Shown: positions 10,103 to 19,310, counted from the stretch's first letter. The stretch: DNA of 64,000 nt from Laspinema sp. D2d (GCF_025370755.1 NZ_JAMXFC010000001.1:302348-366347), one strand, 5' to 3'. Notes: a model not told the origin generated them from the letters alone. Translations and numbers: made by a program.

Positions 10103-12658
10103 ATGATACCCCAGTTTCGTAAAAGCTTGCAAATCTTCGGGGCGATCGCTGTGATTTTTACAATTACAGTGGCCTCGCTTACCTTATATTGGGTGACCGA
10201 TTCTTGGCCCCAACAATCGGGCCTGATTCTATTACCCCAACTGAGCGATCGCGTTGAGGTGCGACGGGATGCCTATGGAATTCCCCATATTTATGCCTCA
10301 AATTCTCATGATTTATTTCTAGCACAAGGCTACGTTCACGCCCAAGACCGCTTTTGGCAAATGGATTTTTGGCGACATTTGGGGTCCGGTCGTCTTTCGG
10401 AACTGTTTGGGGAATCCCAACTCAAAACCGATCAGTTTTTACGCACCTTAGGATGGTCCAGAATTGCCACCCAAGAAGTGCAAACTTTACCCGATGAATT
10501 CCTCGCCCTTTTAACCGCTTATACGGAAGGAGTGAATGCCTATCTCCAGGAACATCAAGGCACAGATTTAAGTTTAGAATATGGGGTTTTAAAGGGGATG
10601 AATCCCCGCTATCAACCGGAATCTTGGCAACCGGAACATACCCTAACTTGGGCCAAGGTGATGGCTTGGGATTTAGGTGCAAATCTGGATGATGAAATCG
10701 AACGGGCTGTATTACTCCAAACCTATTCTCCAGAACAGGTAGATGAGCTATTTCCCCCCTATTCTAATCAAGCCCCAGTTATTCTGCCGGATTGGAAAAT
10801 TGCGCAAGGAGACCCTGAGTTAATCGGGAATCAGTTCGGGGAAATTCTATCAGAAAAAACCGAAGTTTCTAGGGCGGCGATCGCCTCACTGCTTTCCCCC
10901 AGTTTCAATTCTATTGCTGACCAACTATCCAATCTAGCAACCCTGACGGGTCCCCGAGGTGGAGAAATTGGCTCTAACAGTTGGGTCGTTTCCGGTGCAA
11001 AAACTTCTACAGGAAAACCCTTGTTAGCCAACGACCCTCATTTAGGGGTACAAATGCCTTCAATTTGGTATGAAATGGGCTTGCATTGTCGGTCTAAAAC
11101 CCCGGATTGTCTTTATGATATAACCGGGTTCTCCTTCCCTGGTATGGCAGGAGTGATTATTGGTCACAGCGATCGCATTGCCTGGGGTTTTACCAATCTC
11201 GGGGCGGATACGATGGACCTTTATATCGAAAAAATTAATCCTGAAAATCCCAATCAATATGAAGTTAATGGGAAATGGGTGGACATGGATCAAGTCACCG
11301 AAACCATTCAAATTGCGGGGGGAAAACCCGTTGTAGAAACCGTTCGTTACACCCGACATGGACCCCTAATTTCTGAAACTTATCCTCCACTCAAACCGTT
11401 GCTGGTTCCTGATTTAGCCAGCAGTAACCCCGCCATTTATGCGATCGCTTTGCGTTGGACCGCTTTAGAACCCGCCCATCTCTTTCCCGCCATTATCCAA
11501 CTGAATCAAGCCCAAAACTGGCCGGATTTCCGCAAAGCAGCCCAGGATTTTGATATTGCTCCGCAAAACCTTCTCTATGCTGATATTGAGGGGAATATCG
11601 GCTATCAAATGCCGGGGAAACTACCCATTAGAACTCATAGTGATGGCCGCTATCCGGTGCCCGGTTGGACTGATGAACAGGAGTGGAATGGGTATATTCC
11701 GTTTGAGCAACTCCCCTTTACCTTCAATCCCCCTTCCGGTTATATTGTCACGGCTAATAATGCGGTTGTTGATGAGAGTTATCCCTATGTGATTACTAAA
11801 GATTGGGACTATGGATTTCGCGCTCAACGGATTGTAGACCTGTTGAACGCCCAGAAAGCGGGATTTGACGTTGAATCCTTCCGAGCCATTCAAGGAGATA
11901 ATTACAATCTGAATGCTCAAACCTTAGTCCCGATTTTGCTGAATCTCTCCCTTGATGCACCTCAAACCGAAAAGATTCGAGATTTATTAACCCCTTGGGA
12001 TTTTCAACTAGAAGAAAAAAGCGCCAGTGCCGCTATTTTTGAAACGTTTTGGTCTGAGTTACTAACCGCAACTTTTCATGACAATTTTTCAGTGGATTTT
12101 TGGCCCAATGGAGGTCACCGATGGATCAAAGTTATGGCCGATTTAGTTGAGCATCCGGATAGTTTCTGGTGGGATAACGTGCTGACTCCCGAAGTGGAAA
12201 ATCGCGATTTTATTTTTAAACAAGCTTTTGCCGTAGCGGTGGCAGAACTCGAAAACCGCTTAGGAAAAAATCCCCAGAGTTGGGAATGGGGGAATTTGCA
12301 TCAGGTGACTTTTAGAAATCAAAGTTTAGGTCAGTCGGGAATTGCTCCCCTTGAGGCAATTTTTAATCGCGGTGGAGTCCCGATCGCCGGTGGCAATGCC
12401 ATTGTAAATGCAACCGCCTGGAATGCTCAAAAATCCTTTGAAGTGACCGCGATTCCCTCAATGCGGATGATTCTGGATTTGAGCAATTGGAATACTTCGG
12501 TTGCCGTCTCCTCTACTGGGCAATCCGGTCATGCTTTCCACCCTCATTATACCGATTTGATCCCCCTGTGGCGCAATCTGGACTACCATCCAATGGTGAG
12601 CAGTCGTTCTGAGGTAGAAGCAAATACGAGAGATACCCTGATTTTGCTCCCGAATTAG
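10103..12658 (+). CDS. penicillin acylase family protein (Ntn-hydrolase)
   Basis: An 851-residue member of the penicillin amidase/acylase (S45) family, amidohydrolases that cleave acyl groups from beta-lactams, acyl-homoserine lactones or other amides. An N-terminal membrane segment at about residues 9-30 indicates export or anchoring. The segment RVEVRRDAYGIPHIYA and the following FAQGYVHAQDRFWQMD-like region (here LAQGYVHAQDRFWQ) are family landmarks. After autoprocessing the nucleophile would be Ser291 in the GSNSWVV motif, followed by GKPLLANDPHLG. The beta-subunit motifs RHGPL and NNA are present. The gene stands alone between two sensor genes and is followed by a structured terminator. 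The substrate cannot be told from sequence; quorum-signal acylases such as AiiC/PvdQ belong to this family, but that role is only a possibility here. Confidence 0.92.
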   Translation: MIPQFRKSLQIFGAIAVIFTITVASLTLYWVTDSWPQQSGLILLPQLSDRVEVRRDAYGIPHIYASNSHDLFLAQGYVHAQDRFWQMDFWRHLGSGRLSELFGESQLKTDQFLRTLGWSRIATQEVQTLPDEFLALLTAYTEGVNAYLQEHQGTDLSLEYGVLKGMNPRYQPESWQPEHTLTWAKVMAWDLGANLDDEIERAVLLQTYSPEQVDELFPPYSNQAPVILPDWKIAQGDPELIGNQFGEILSEKTEVSRAAIASLLSPSFNSIADQLSNLATLTGPRGGEIGSNSWVVSGAKTSTGKPLLANDPHLGVQMPSIWYEMGLHCRSKTPDCLYDITGFSFPGMAGVIIGHSDRIAWGFTNLGADTMDLYIEKINPENPNQYEVNGKWVDMDQVTETIQIAGGKPVVETVRYTRHGPLISETYPPLKPLLVPDLASSNPAIYAIALRWTALEPAHLFPAIIQLNQAQNWPDFRKAAQDFDIAPQNLLYADIEGNIGYQMPGKLPIRTHSDGRYPVPGWTDEQEWNGYIPFEQLPFTFNPPSGYIVTANNAVVDESYPYVITKDWDYGFRAQRIVDLLNAQKAGFDVESFRAIQGDNYNLNAQTLVPILLNLSLDAPQTEKIRDLLTPWDFQLEEKSASAAIFETFWSELLTATFHDNFSVDFWPNGGHRWIKVMADLVEHPDSFWWDNVLTPEVENRDFIFKQAFAVAVAELENRLGKNPQSWEWGNLHQVTFRNQSLGQSGIAPLEAIFNRGGVPIAGGNAIVNATAWNAQKSFEVTAIPSMRMILDLSNWNTSVAVSSTGQSGHAFHPHYTDLIPLWRNLDYHPMVSSRSEVEANTRDTLILLPN

Positions 12659-12690
12659 AGCAGTCGCCACTCCGCAACAGGAGGCGATCG

Positions 12691-12730
12691 CCACCCGGGG
12701 ATCGGTCCCTGAATGGGGTGGATTTTCTTT
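12691..12730 (+). terminator. terminator-like nested hairpin after the acylase gene
   Basis: CCACCC (12691-12696) pairs with GGGTGG (12716-12721), enclosing a small GGGA/TCCC hairpin, and is followed by ATTTTCTTT. It lies about 30 nt after the stop codon. Confidence 0.6.
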
Positions 12731-13288
12731 AAGCTATGATTTAAAGGGAGATCTGCCTCCTGTTGGGACTGACCCCGGACATTCAACTTAATCGCTATTA
12801 ATCAATTGATTGTTTCTCCTAAAGACCCGATTTCATCCATTTTTAGAGGGGGGGTGTTACCGAGCCTAAATTAGGATAAAAATCTGCTAAAATATGAAAG
12901 TCATTCCACCGCTTGTGGCGACTAACTTCTAAACAACAGTAGAATTCTGTCACGGACCGGAATCGCAAAACCGGGTAAAAGAGCCAGTAAAATTATATCA
13001 TGGAGGTGCAGAATTGACCCAAACAATTTAATAAAATCACAGCAGATTTACCCCTTTATGCTTTCTGAGAGGGGCAACTCCCGGCCAGGGAATAGCCCAG
13101 ACAAACTGCTGCATTAGGATAGAAGGCAAAAATCCAATTTAAAGTCTCATTTTAAGCTGAACAATTTGACGGCATTTTCTCTAAAAAGTGAGGGGCTTTT
13201 TCAAAGCTGGATAGCTCTCGCCTATCTATGAGTTTGAGGGCATAACTCACAAAAGTCAGAAGGATTTAAAATAAAGAAGCGAAAGCTT
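12731..13288. other. gene-free spacer upstream of the GGDEF-EAL gene
   Basis: No coding region, RNA gene or repeat could be supported. The stretch is moderately AT-rich, with a G-tract around 12847-12854. It presumably holds the promoter and leader of the gene at 13289. Confidence 0.5.
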
Positions 13289-15862
13289 ATGAAACGAGAT
13301 CGCGCCGATGAATGGGAATTGAACTTCGCCAGTCCAGCTAGAGTGATAGTCTGGACCAGTCCTTGCCTACTCTGCTTAGAACCGTTCCAAGTGAGGCTGA
13401 TACCCGAGGCGATCGCCCTGACCCCAGTCGCGGAGGTGGAGGGGATCTTTAGTTTAGTTGTCGCAACTCTTGCATTGCTTTATTTGGCGATTACTCTCTA
13501 CCGAACCTCACGGTTAACCGCCACCACCGCGCAACAGGCCGATCTCCCAGAGGAGCAGAAACTCGCTCCAGCCCTACCCGGGGAAACCACTCAGGTCCTT
13601 TTTGACACGCTGGATGGCGCAGAACCCAGCCCTCGCCGAAATATAGCACAGAAAACAGCTAAACAGTCGTCCGGGAGTTTCCTCCCCAGGGCCGAACCTC
13701 CTCAATTCAACCCCTTGTTCCCTCTAGGCAGGGAATCGGGAGATCCGAGCCTACAATTCTGGGAACTCCATATCCAGCGAATGCCGATCGCACATATTCT
13801 CTTAGATACCGAAGGTCGCTTTTTGGGCTGGAATGCCGGGGCAGAACGACTGTTTGGCTATACTAGCCAGGAAGTATTGGGTCAAACCTCGGATCTGATT
13901 GTCCCCCCCCAGACGCGATCGCAGGTTGCCCAACTGTTGCAGCGTCTCACCCAAGGGGACCTGAATGCCCATAGTATTAATGAAAACCTCACGAAATCCG
14001 GGGATACGATTGTTTGTGAGTGGTATAATACCCCTTTGTTTACCGACCCCGGGGGATGCACCGGCATTCTGTCAATGGTACAAGATATCACCGATCGCTG
14101 GCAGAGTGAGGTCACCCTGCAATCCATGAATACGGAAATGAACACCCTGTTAACGGCGATTAACGAGGTGGTCCTATTGTTGGATGCCCGAGGATGCTAT
14201 CTAAAAATTCTGCCGACGGATTCACCCTTGCTGGAACGTTCACCCTCCCAACTCTTGGGTAGAACCCTCCATGAGATTTTTGAGTCTTCCTTAGCCGATC
14301 GCTTTTTAGACTACATCCAGCGAACAATCCGGGAACAAAAGTCCTTCGATGTGGAGTATGAACTCACCCTGGGCGATCGCCCGGTAGCATTTTCCGCCAA
14401 AGTCTCCCCCCTGAATCGCGATCAAGTCCTCTGGGTGGCCCGGGATATCACCGATCGCAAACATATCAAAGATCTCCTGCGGCGCTATGCATTCATCGAT
14501 CCCTTAACGGGATTGGCGAACCGTTGTTCATTCGAGAGATCCCTGGGAATTGCCATGCAGAAGGCTCACAACCAGTCCTGTGCCGCCGCATCCACCGGGG
14601 AAGAGCGATCGCCTAAAGTTAAAGTTGCCATCCTGTTACTGGATATTGATCGCTTCCGCATTGTCAAATATAGCTTAGGTCATTGGGTGGCCGATCGCCT
14701 GCTAATTGCCACCGCACAACGTCTCCGGTCCTGTTTACATCCGGGGGCAACCCTAGCGCGCATTGGGGGAGACGAGTTCGCCATTTTGCTGACGGATATC
14801 ACCGCCCTCGCCACTGTGACCCAGCTTGCCGATCGCATCCAATCCGCCATGCGGTTTCCCTTTTCCCTTGATGAACATGAAATTTTTTCCTCAGTTAGTA
14901 TCGGAATTGCTATCGATAACGGCGGGTATGAGCGATCGGGGGAACTCCTGCGCGACGCCGATACCGCACTTCATTACGCCAAACAGCAAGGTCAAGGTCA
15001 GTCTGTGCCCTTTGCCCGGGATATGCATGACGGGGCGATCTCTCGCTTACAGTTGGAAACCGATCTACAACGAGCGATCGCCAGGACCGTCCATCCCAAC
15101 CCCCCAGAAAGCCAGCCCTTTCAAGTGTACTATCAGCCCATCGTTTCCTTATCCACGGGAAACATTGTGGGATTTGAAGCCCTTGTACGCTGGCATCACC
15201 CGACTCGGGGTTTAGTCTCTCCCGGGGAATTTATTCCCGTCGCCGAGGAAACCGGACAGATTGGGGCGATCGATCGCTGGGTGATGACCGAAGCTTGCCG
15301 TCAGTTGGGATCCTGGCAACAGCGATATCCGGCGGCAGCGAATTTGACCGTGAGTGTGAATGTTTCCGGGGTCAACTTCGGTCAAGTGGGTACCATCGAA
15401 CGGATTGAGCAAACCCTGCGTTCCAGCGGGCTTTCTGGCCGTTACTTAAAGTTAGAAATTACCGAAAGTGTGATTTTGAAAAATGCCGGGGCCGCCTTAG
15501 CACTTCTCGACCGGATTAAAGCCTTGGGAATTAACCTATCCATTGATGATTTTGGGACAGGTTACTCGTCCTTGGCGCGGTTACACGAATTACCGATCGA
15601 TACCCTCAAAATTGACCGCAGTTTTGTGAGCCGAATGCGCGGATTAGATGAAAGTTGCGACATCGTTCAGACGACCATTGCTTTAGCTCACACCCTCGGT
15701 TTGGATGCGATCGCCGAAGGGGTCGAAACCGCCCAACAGGTCGAACTCCTGCGTACCCTAGATTGTGATTACGCTCAAGGATACTTTTTCTCGAAACCCG
15801 TGGACAGTGAAACGGCTTTAAACCTGATTCTAGGCGATCGTCAGCTTTTTAAGAACGGATAA
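13289..15862 (+). CDS. PAS-PAS-GGDEF-EAL protein (c-di-GMP turnover)
   Basis: An 857-residue protein for making and/or degrading cyclic di-GMP. One predicted membrane helix lies at about residues 45-65. Two PAS domains follow, at about 165-280 and 285-400. The diguanylate cyclase has the intact signature GGDEF at 493-497 (ARIGGDEFAIL). The phosphodiesterase has EAL at 630-632 (FEALVRW), DDFGTGYSS, EGVET and QGYFFSKP. Both active-site signatures are complete, so either or both activities are possible. The product-inhibition RxxD motif normally found a few residues before GGDEF is absent. The start ATG at 13289 has only a poor ribosome site, so the N-terminus before the helix is less certain. 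It is the last gene before the repeat-bracketed defence cassette. c-di-GMP usually governs motility versus sessility, which fits the taxis genes further on. Confidence 0.93.
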   Translation: MKRDRADEWELNFASPARVIVWTSPCLLCLEPFQVRLIPEAIALTPVAEVEGIFSLVVATLALLYLAITLYRTSRLTATTAQQADLPEEQKLAPALPGETTQVLFDTLDGAEPSPRRNIAQKTAKQSSGSFLPRAEPPQFNPLFPLGRESGDPSLQFWELHIQRMPIAHILLDTEGRFLGWNAGAERLFGYTSQEVLGQTSDLIVPPQTRSQVAQLLQRLTQGDLNAHSINENLTKSGDTIVCEWYNTPLFTDPGGCTGILSMVQDITDRWQSEVTLQSMNTEMNTLLTAINEVVLLLDARGCYLKILPTDSPLLERSPSQLLGRTLHEIFESSLADRFLDYIQRTIREQKSFDVEYELTLGDRPVAFSAKVSPLNRDQVLWVARDITDRKHIKDLLRRYAFIDPLTGLANRCSFERSLGIAMQKAHNQSCAAASTGEERSPKVKVAILLLDIDRFRIVKYSLGHWVADRLLIATAQRLRSCLHPGATLARIGGDEFAILLTDITALATVTQLADRIQSAMRFPFSLDEHEIFSSVSIGIAIDNGGYERSGELLRDADTALHYAKQQGQGQSVPFARDMHDGAISRLQLETDLQRAIARTVHPNPPESQPFQVYYQPIVSLSTGNIVGFEALVRWHHPTRGLVSPGEFIPVAEETGQIGAIDRWVMTEACRQLGSWQQRYPAAANLTVSVNVSGVNFGQVGTIERIEQTLRSSGLSGRYLKLEITESVILKNAGAALALLDRIKALGINLSIDDFGTGYSSLARLHELPIDTLKIDRSFVSRMRGLDESCDIVQTTIALAHTLGLDAIAEGVETAQQVELLRTLDCDYAQGYFFSKPVDSETALNLILGDRQLFKNG

Positions 15863-15876
15863 GCTCTTGCCTTCGA

Positions 15877-15927
15877 GGTCAAATTCTGACTCCGAAGTGC
15901 CCTAATTCGCTCAACTCTCCGGTGATA
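15877..15927 (+). repeat. 51-bp direct repeat, left copy (DR-L)
   Basis: This sequence recurs at 18342-18392 with one difference, T15918 versus C18384 by position in the copy. It starts 14 nt after the GGDEF-EAL stop. The repeat contains a small stem, GGTCA-AATTC-TGACTCC; in this copy flanking bases extend it to 11 pairs from CTTCGAGGTCA to TGACTCCGAAG with one mismatch and one wobble. The two copies enclose exactly the ATPase/HNH gene pair with its promoter. Confidence 0.95.
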
Positions 15928-15950
15928 TTATCCCGTTTTGTATGTGTCTC

Positions 15951-15985
15951 AAAAAATGGATGGGTTTTATGCCAATCCATTTTTT
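15951..15985. terminator. bidirectional terminator-like hairpin
   Basis: AAAAAATGGAT (15951-15961) pairs perfectly with ATCCATTTTTT (15975-15985). The A-run and T-run make it a candidate intrinsic terminator in both directions. It ends the GGDEF-EAL transcript and insulates the defence cassette downstream. Confidence 0.75.
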
Positions 15986-16181
15986 GGGGTCTCATGATCG
16001 ACTTAAATTTATACAAAAATTTTCACGGGTTCTTATAATTGGAGACTGGATAAAATGCATGGTAACCCCAAATCAATTATTCATTTAAGTGTGTTACATG
16101 GATTGTAAAAACCTTTATCTAAATCACAATACATAAGTGTTGGTTTCCCCTATCCCTTAGCGAGATTAAATCACCGAATAG

Positions 16182-16210
16182 TTGACTTTAAGCAATAATT
16201 TTGATATACT
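16182..16210 (+). promoter_or_regulatory. strong sigma70-type promoter for the defence pair
   Basis: TTGACT (16182-16187) and TATACT (16205-16210) are separated by 17 bases, close to the bacterial housekeeping consensus. It lies about 80 nt before the ATPase start and after the hairpin at 15951-15985, so the cassette carries its own promoter. Confidence 0.7.
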
Positions 16211-16289
16211 ACCACAGGTCAGAACCTTCATAACTTTATTTAAGGTGCTGTCGTAAACCTTAAAGACCGCAGAGGTCTGATTGACCGCT

Positions 16290-17657
16290 ATGGAAATCAA
16301 ACGGGTCATTTTAAACAATATTGGGCTATTTGAAAATCTGGAAATTCTCTTAGCACCGACTCCGGAAACCCCAAGCAATATCACCGTCTTGGTGGGTAAT
16401 AACGGTGCGGGTAAAACCTTGATTTTGACCGCATTAGCTACTTCTCTTAGCTGGTTTGTTGCTCGTTTGCGCAGTACCCAAGGCAGTGGTAACCCTATAC
16501 CTGAAGATATCATCCTTAATAGAGCTCATTCGGCCAGCATTAAAATCAAAATTAACGATTCTTGGGGCGCATCAGATCCGTCTAATTCAAGGGAGAATCA
16601 TGAGTTTGAGTGGACCTTAGCCAAAACTAAAAAAGGACGGGAAGAACAATATAAGAGTTACCTTAACGAATGCACTCGTTTAGCGAAACAGTATCGGGAA
16701 TTACTTAGCCATAATGACCAAACTAGCTTGCCTCTAATTGCCTTTTACCCGGTCGAGCGCGTCGTCCTGGATATTCCCCTAAAAATTAGAACTAAGCACA
16801 ATTTTTTACAGTTAGATGGTTACGATAACTCCTTCAGTCAGGGAATAGACTTTCGCCGGTTTTTTGAATGGTTTCGGGAACGGGAAGATACGGAAAATGA
16901 ATCCGGGATTTCTGAAGAAACTTTAAATAAAGTCAAACCGCTACTTGAAACTAATCAAGAAGCATGGAAACAGCTTGAGCAACTCAGTGACTCAGCTAAA
17001 GATCCACAATTAAGGGCAGTTCGCACAGCGATTCGCCGATTTATGCCTGATATGGACAATCTGAGAGTCCGTCGGAGACCACGTCTTTATATGGCGATCG
17101 ACAAAAACGGTGAAACACTAAATGTTGCGCAGCTTTCACAAGGTGAAAAATCTCTAATGGCTCTTGTTGGCGATATTGCTCGCCGCCTAGCCATGCTGAA
17201 TCCAGCCCTAGAGAATCCTTTAGAAGGTGATGGCATCGTTTTGATTGATGAAGTCGATTTGCATCTACATCCGTCTTGGCAGCGTAGCTTATGCGATCGC
17301 CTCCTCGAAACTTTTCCAAATTGTCAATTTGTGCTAACAACCCATTCACCCCTTGTCATCAGTGATTGTCAAAATCTATTAGTTTACACCTTAAACGAAG
17401 GTGAATTGAAGCGGGAGAGTTCCCAGTATGGGCAAGATGCAAATACGGTTTTACTAGAGGTCATGAATACCAGCTTTCGGAATGAAACCATTGAGATTGA
17501 ACTCAACGATTTACTAGATGCCATACAAGAGGTCAAGCTAACCGAAGCTAGAGAATTATTGGCAAAATTAACGGCTAAACTACCCGCACATCATATCGAA
17601 TTAATCAAGGCCAAACTACTCATCCGTAAACAAGAGTTACGTCATGCGAAAGATTAA
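16290..17657 (+). CDS. ptuA: ABC-type AAA ATPase, PtuA-like (Septu defence)
   Basis: A 455-residue cytosolic ATPase of the RecF/SMC-like type. Walker A is GNNGAGKT at 36-43, the ABC signature LSQGEKS at 282-288, Walker B VLIDEVD at 317-323, and the H-loop lies in TTHSPLVIS. No membrane segments. Directly followed by, and overlapping by 14 nt, an HNH nuclease gene of the TIGR02646/PtuB type. This gene pair is the defining content of Septu anti-phage systems, in which PtuA ATPase and PtuB nuclease form a complex that cleaves nucleic acid on infection. I chose the ATG at 16290; a TTG at 16281 with AGAGG five bases upstream is a reasonable alternative. HIP1 occurs inside the gene (17293-17300), so it is not a very recent arrival from outside cyanobacteria. 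No reverse transcriptase is nearby, so a retron-linked version is unlikely. Confidence 0.85.
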   Translation: MEIKRVILNNIGLFENLEILLAPTPETPSNITVLVGNNGAGKTLILTALATSLSWFVARLRSTQGSGNPIPEDIILNRAHSASIKIKINDSWGASDPSNSRENHEFEWTLAKTKKGREEQYKSYLNECTRLAKQYRELLSHNDQTSLPLIAFYPVERVVLDIPLKIRTKHNFLQLDGYDNSFSQGIDFRRFFEWFREREDTENESGISEETLNKVKPLLETNQEAWKQLEQLSDSAKDPQLRAVRTAIRRFMPDMDNLRVRRRPRLYMAIDKNGETLNVAQLSQGEKSLMALVGDIARRLAMLNPALENPLEGDGIVLIDEVDLHLHPSWQRSLCDRLLETFPNCQFVLTTHSPLVISDCQNLLVYTLNEGELKRESSQYGQDANTVLLEVMNTSFRNETIEIELNDLLDAIQEVKLTEARELLAKLTAKLPAHHIELIKAKLLIRKQELRHAKD

Positions 17658-18273
17658 TAAAGGGTCTGTTCCACCAGAGTTAACGCAATGGAAAAAGAAA
17701 AATCCTCATGGAGCCTACAACCAGATCCCCCCCCCCATTCGCTCACTTATCCGGGAATATGCTCTCAAAGAACAATTCTATCTCTGTGCGTATTGCTGTA
17801 AGGGAATAGAAGATATTAAGGGTTGCCATAATGAGCATATAGAACCTCAAAACTTAAATCCTAAACGCACCCTTGATTTTTCCAATATTGTTGCCAGTTG
17901 TAATACAGATAAGCAATGTGGTAAAGCTCATCAATCTCAGCCCCTACCCCTAACACCACTGATGGCAGAATGCGAAACAGAATTTCGATTCAAAATGAGT
18001 GGTCGGGTAGAAGGTTTGACCGAACGGGCGATCGCTACGATTCAAGTTTTAAACCTTGGAGACCATGAAAAAAATAACCGTGTCCTGATAGAAAAACGTA
18101 AGCAATTAGTGTGGACTTTATTATGGAAAAACGGTATAAATGCCGCAGAAGGCTTAGAGGATAAAGAACTGTTAGAGGAGTTAATCAGTGACCTATCACA
18201 ACCTCGAACAGATAAGATGGAGCCCTTTACTCCTGTGGTCATTAATATTTTGAAAAATTGGCTCATGTCTTAA
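17644..18273 (+). CDS. ptuB: HNH endonuclease, PtuB-like (Septu defence effector)
   Basis: A 209-residue His-Me finger nuclease of the TIGR02646 type found with PtuA ATPases. The zinc ligands appear as Cys48/Cys51 (CAYC) and Cys86/Cys92. The metal-binding and catalytic block is CHNEHIEPQ with His62 and His65, followed by Asn81 in FSNIVASC and His96. The C-terminal half is helical and charged with no other domain. The start codon lies inside the end of the ATPase gene (14-nt overlap), so the two are translationally coupled and probably made in fixed ratio. Known Septu systems use this subunit as the nuclease effector; that role is transferred by family and gene order, not shown here. HIP1 is present at 18028-18035. 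Confidence 0.87.
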   Translation: MRKINKGSVPPELTQWKKKNPHGAYNQIPPPIRSLIREYALKEQFYLCAYCCKGIEDIKGCHNEHIEPQNLNPKRTLDFSNIVASCNTDKQCGKAHQSQPLPLTPLMAECETEFRFKMSGRVEGLTERAIATIQVLNLGDHEKNNRVLIEKRKQLVWTLLWKNGINAAEGLEDKELLEELISDLSQPRTDKMEPFTPVVINILKNWLMS

Positions 18274-18341
18274 GAATGAGTGATTTCGCGAGTTTCTTCT
18301 TTCTGTAAAACGGAGGGGCATTCCCAATCCTCTTACCAGGG

Positions 18342-18392
18342 GGTCAAATTCTGACTCCGAAGTGCCCTAATTCGCTCAACTCCCCGGTGATA
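18342..18392 (+). repeat. 51-bp direct repeat, right copy (DR-R)
   Basis: Matches 15877-15927 at 50 of 51 bases, in the same orientation. It begins 68 nt after the HNH nuclease stop and ends 17 nt before the -35 box of the PHP gene promoter. The identity starts and stops sharply on the left and fades over a few bases on the right. One copy could be the original spacer downstream of the GGDEF-EAL gene, duplicated when the cassette arrived. Confidence 0.95.
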
Positions 18393-18409
18393 CTACTGCG
18401 GTTTTTCTC

Positions 18410-18437
18410 TTGCCTGAGTCCGACAATCAGCTATAAT
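18410..18437 (+). promoter_or_regulatory. sigma70-type promoter for the PHP gene
   Basis: TTGCCT (18410-18415) and a perfect TATAAT (18432-18437) are 16 bases apart and about 50 nt before the ATG at 18489. Confidence 0.65.
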
Positions 18438-18488
18438 TGGGAAGAACTAAAGAAGCAATCACCGGGCGATTTTCGGTAGACTTAAATC

Positions 18489-19310
18489 ATGCTAGAACTT
18501 CACTGTCACACGACCTATTCTGATGGTACTTTGACCCCGACTCAACTGGTGAAACAGGCCGTGGCCGCAGGGGTCCGGGCGTTAGCGATTACAGATCATG
18601 ATACCATGTCCGGATGGCCCGAAGCGATCGCCGCTGCGGAATCGGTAGGGCTAGAAATCGTTCCAGGACTAGAACTGAGTACGGTGCATCACGGGCGATC
18701 GCTGCATATTTTAGGCTTTTATCCCGATCGCGAAAAACTACAAGACCCCTTAAACGAACGACTGCAAGGCCGAATTAACCGAGCACAACAAACCCTCGAC
18801 AAATTAGCTGCCCTCGGCTACCCGGTGGAATTACCCCCGTCAAAAGGTGGAATGGCCCCCGGGCGTCCCCATATCGCTGCTGCCTTACTCAAAGCCGGTT
18901 ATATTAAAACTTGTCAGGAAGCGTTTGAACGATGGATTGGAGAAGATAAACCGGCCTATGTTCATTATGAAAAATTTTCCATTCAAGATGGGATTAATCT
19001 TTTGCGGAACTCGGGTGCAGTTCCAGTCTGGGCACATCCCTATTTGTTTCGCGGTGGACCTGTAGAAATGGTCTTACAAGAAATGGTGGAAGCGGGTTTA
19101 ATGGGGGTGGAAGTTTATCATCCTCATCATACCCCCAATCAAGTGTATAAGTTAGAACAATTATGTGCAGAATATGGGCTGTTGATGACGGGTGGAAGTG
19201 ACTATCATGGACCCAGTATTGATGGCAAACATTCAAGTCAACTCAATCAATTTCATTTGCCCTTAGAGTTGCTTGAACCCCTCAAAATTGCTGCTCAACA
19301 ATTGCGCTAA
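18489..19310 (+). CDS. PHP domain phosphoesterase (RNase AM / nucleoside bisphosphate phosphatase type)
   Basis: A 273-residue cytosolic metal-dependent phosphoesterase. PHP-family metal ligands are visible in order: ELHCHTTYSDGTLTP (residues 2-16), AITDHDTMSG, PGLELST, WAHPYL and GGSDYHGPS. The closest known activity is the YciV/RNase AM group, which removes 5' nucleotides from short RNAs and dephosphorylates 3',5'-bisphosphates such as pAp, but the exact substrate is inferred. Length is typical of the single-domain family. It has its own promoter immediately beyond the right direct repeat and is followed 16 nt later by a cupin gene on the same strand, so the two are likely co-transcribed. 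Confidence 0.9.
   Translation: MLELHCHTTYSDGTLTPTQLVKQAVAAGVRALAITDHDTMSGWPEAIAAAESVGLEIVPGLELSTVHHGRSLHILGFYPDREKLQDPLNERLQGRINRAQQTLDKLAALGYPVELPPSKGGMAPGRPHIAAALLKAGYIKTCQEAFERWIGEDKPAYVHYEKFSIQDGINLLRNSGAVPVWAHPYLFRGGPVEMVLQEMVEAGLMGVEVYHPHHTPNQVYKLEQLCAEYGLLMTGGSDYHGPSIDGKHSSQLNQFHLPLELLEPLKIAAQQLR

Noticed and set aside
16290..18273. Retron with ATPase/HNH effectors
   Set aside because: ATPase-HNH pairs also serve retrons, but no reverse transcriptase gene or msr/msd-like inverted repeat lies within several kilobases. Plain Septu fits better.
15877..18392. Composite transposon
   Set aside because: The flanking repeats are 51 bp, lack transposase genes and terminal inverted ends, so an insertion sequence origin is not supported.
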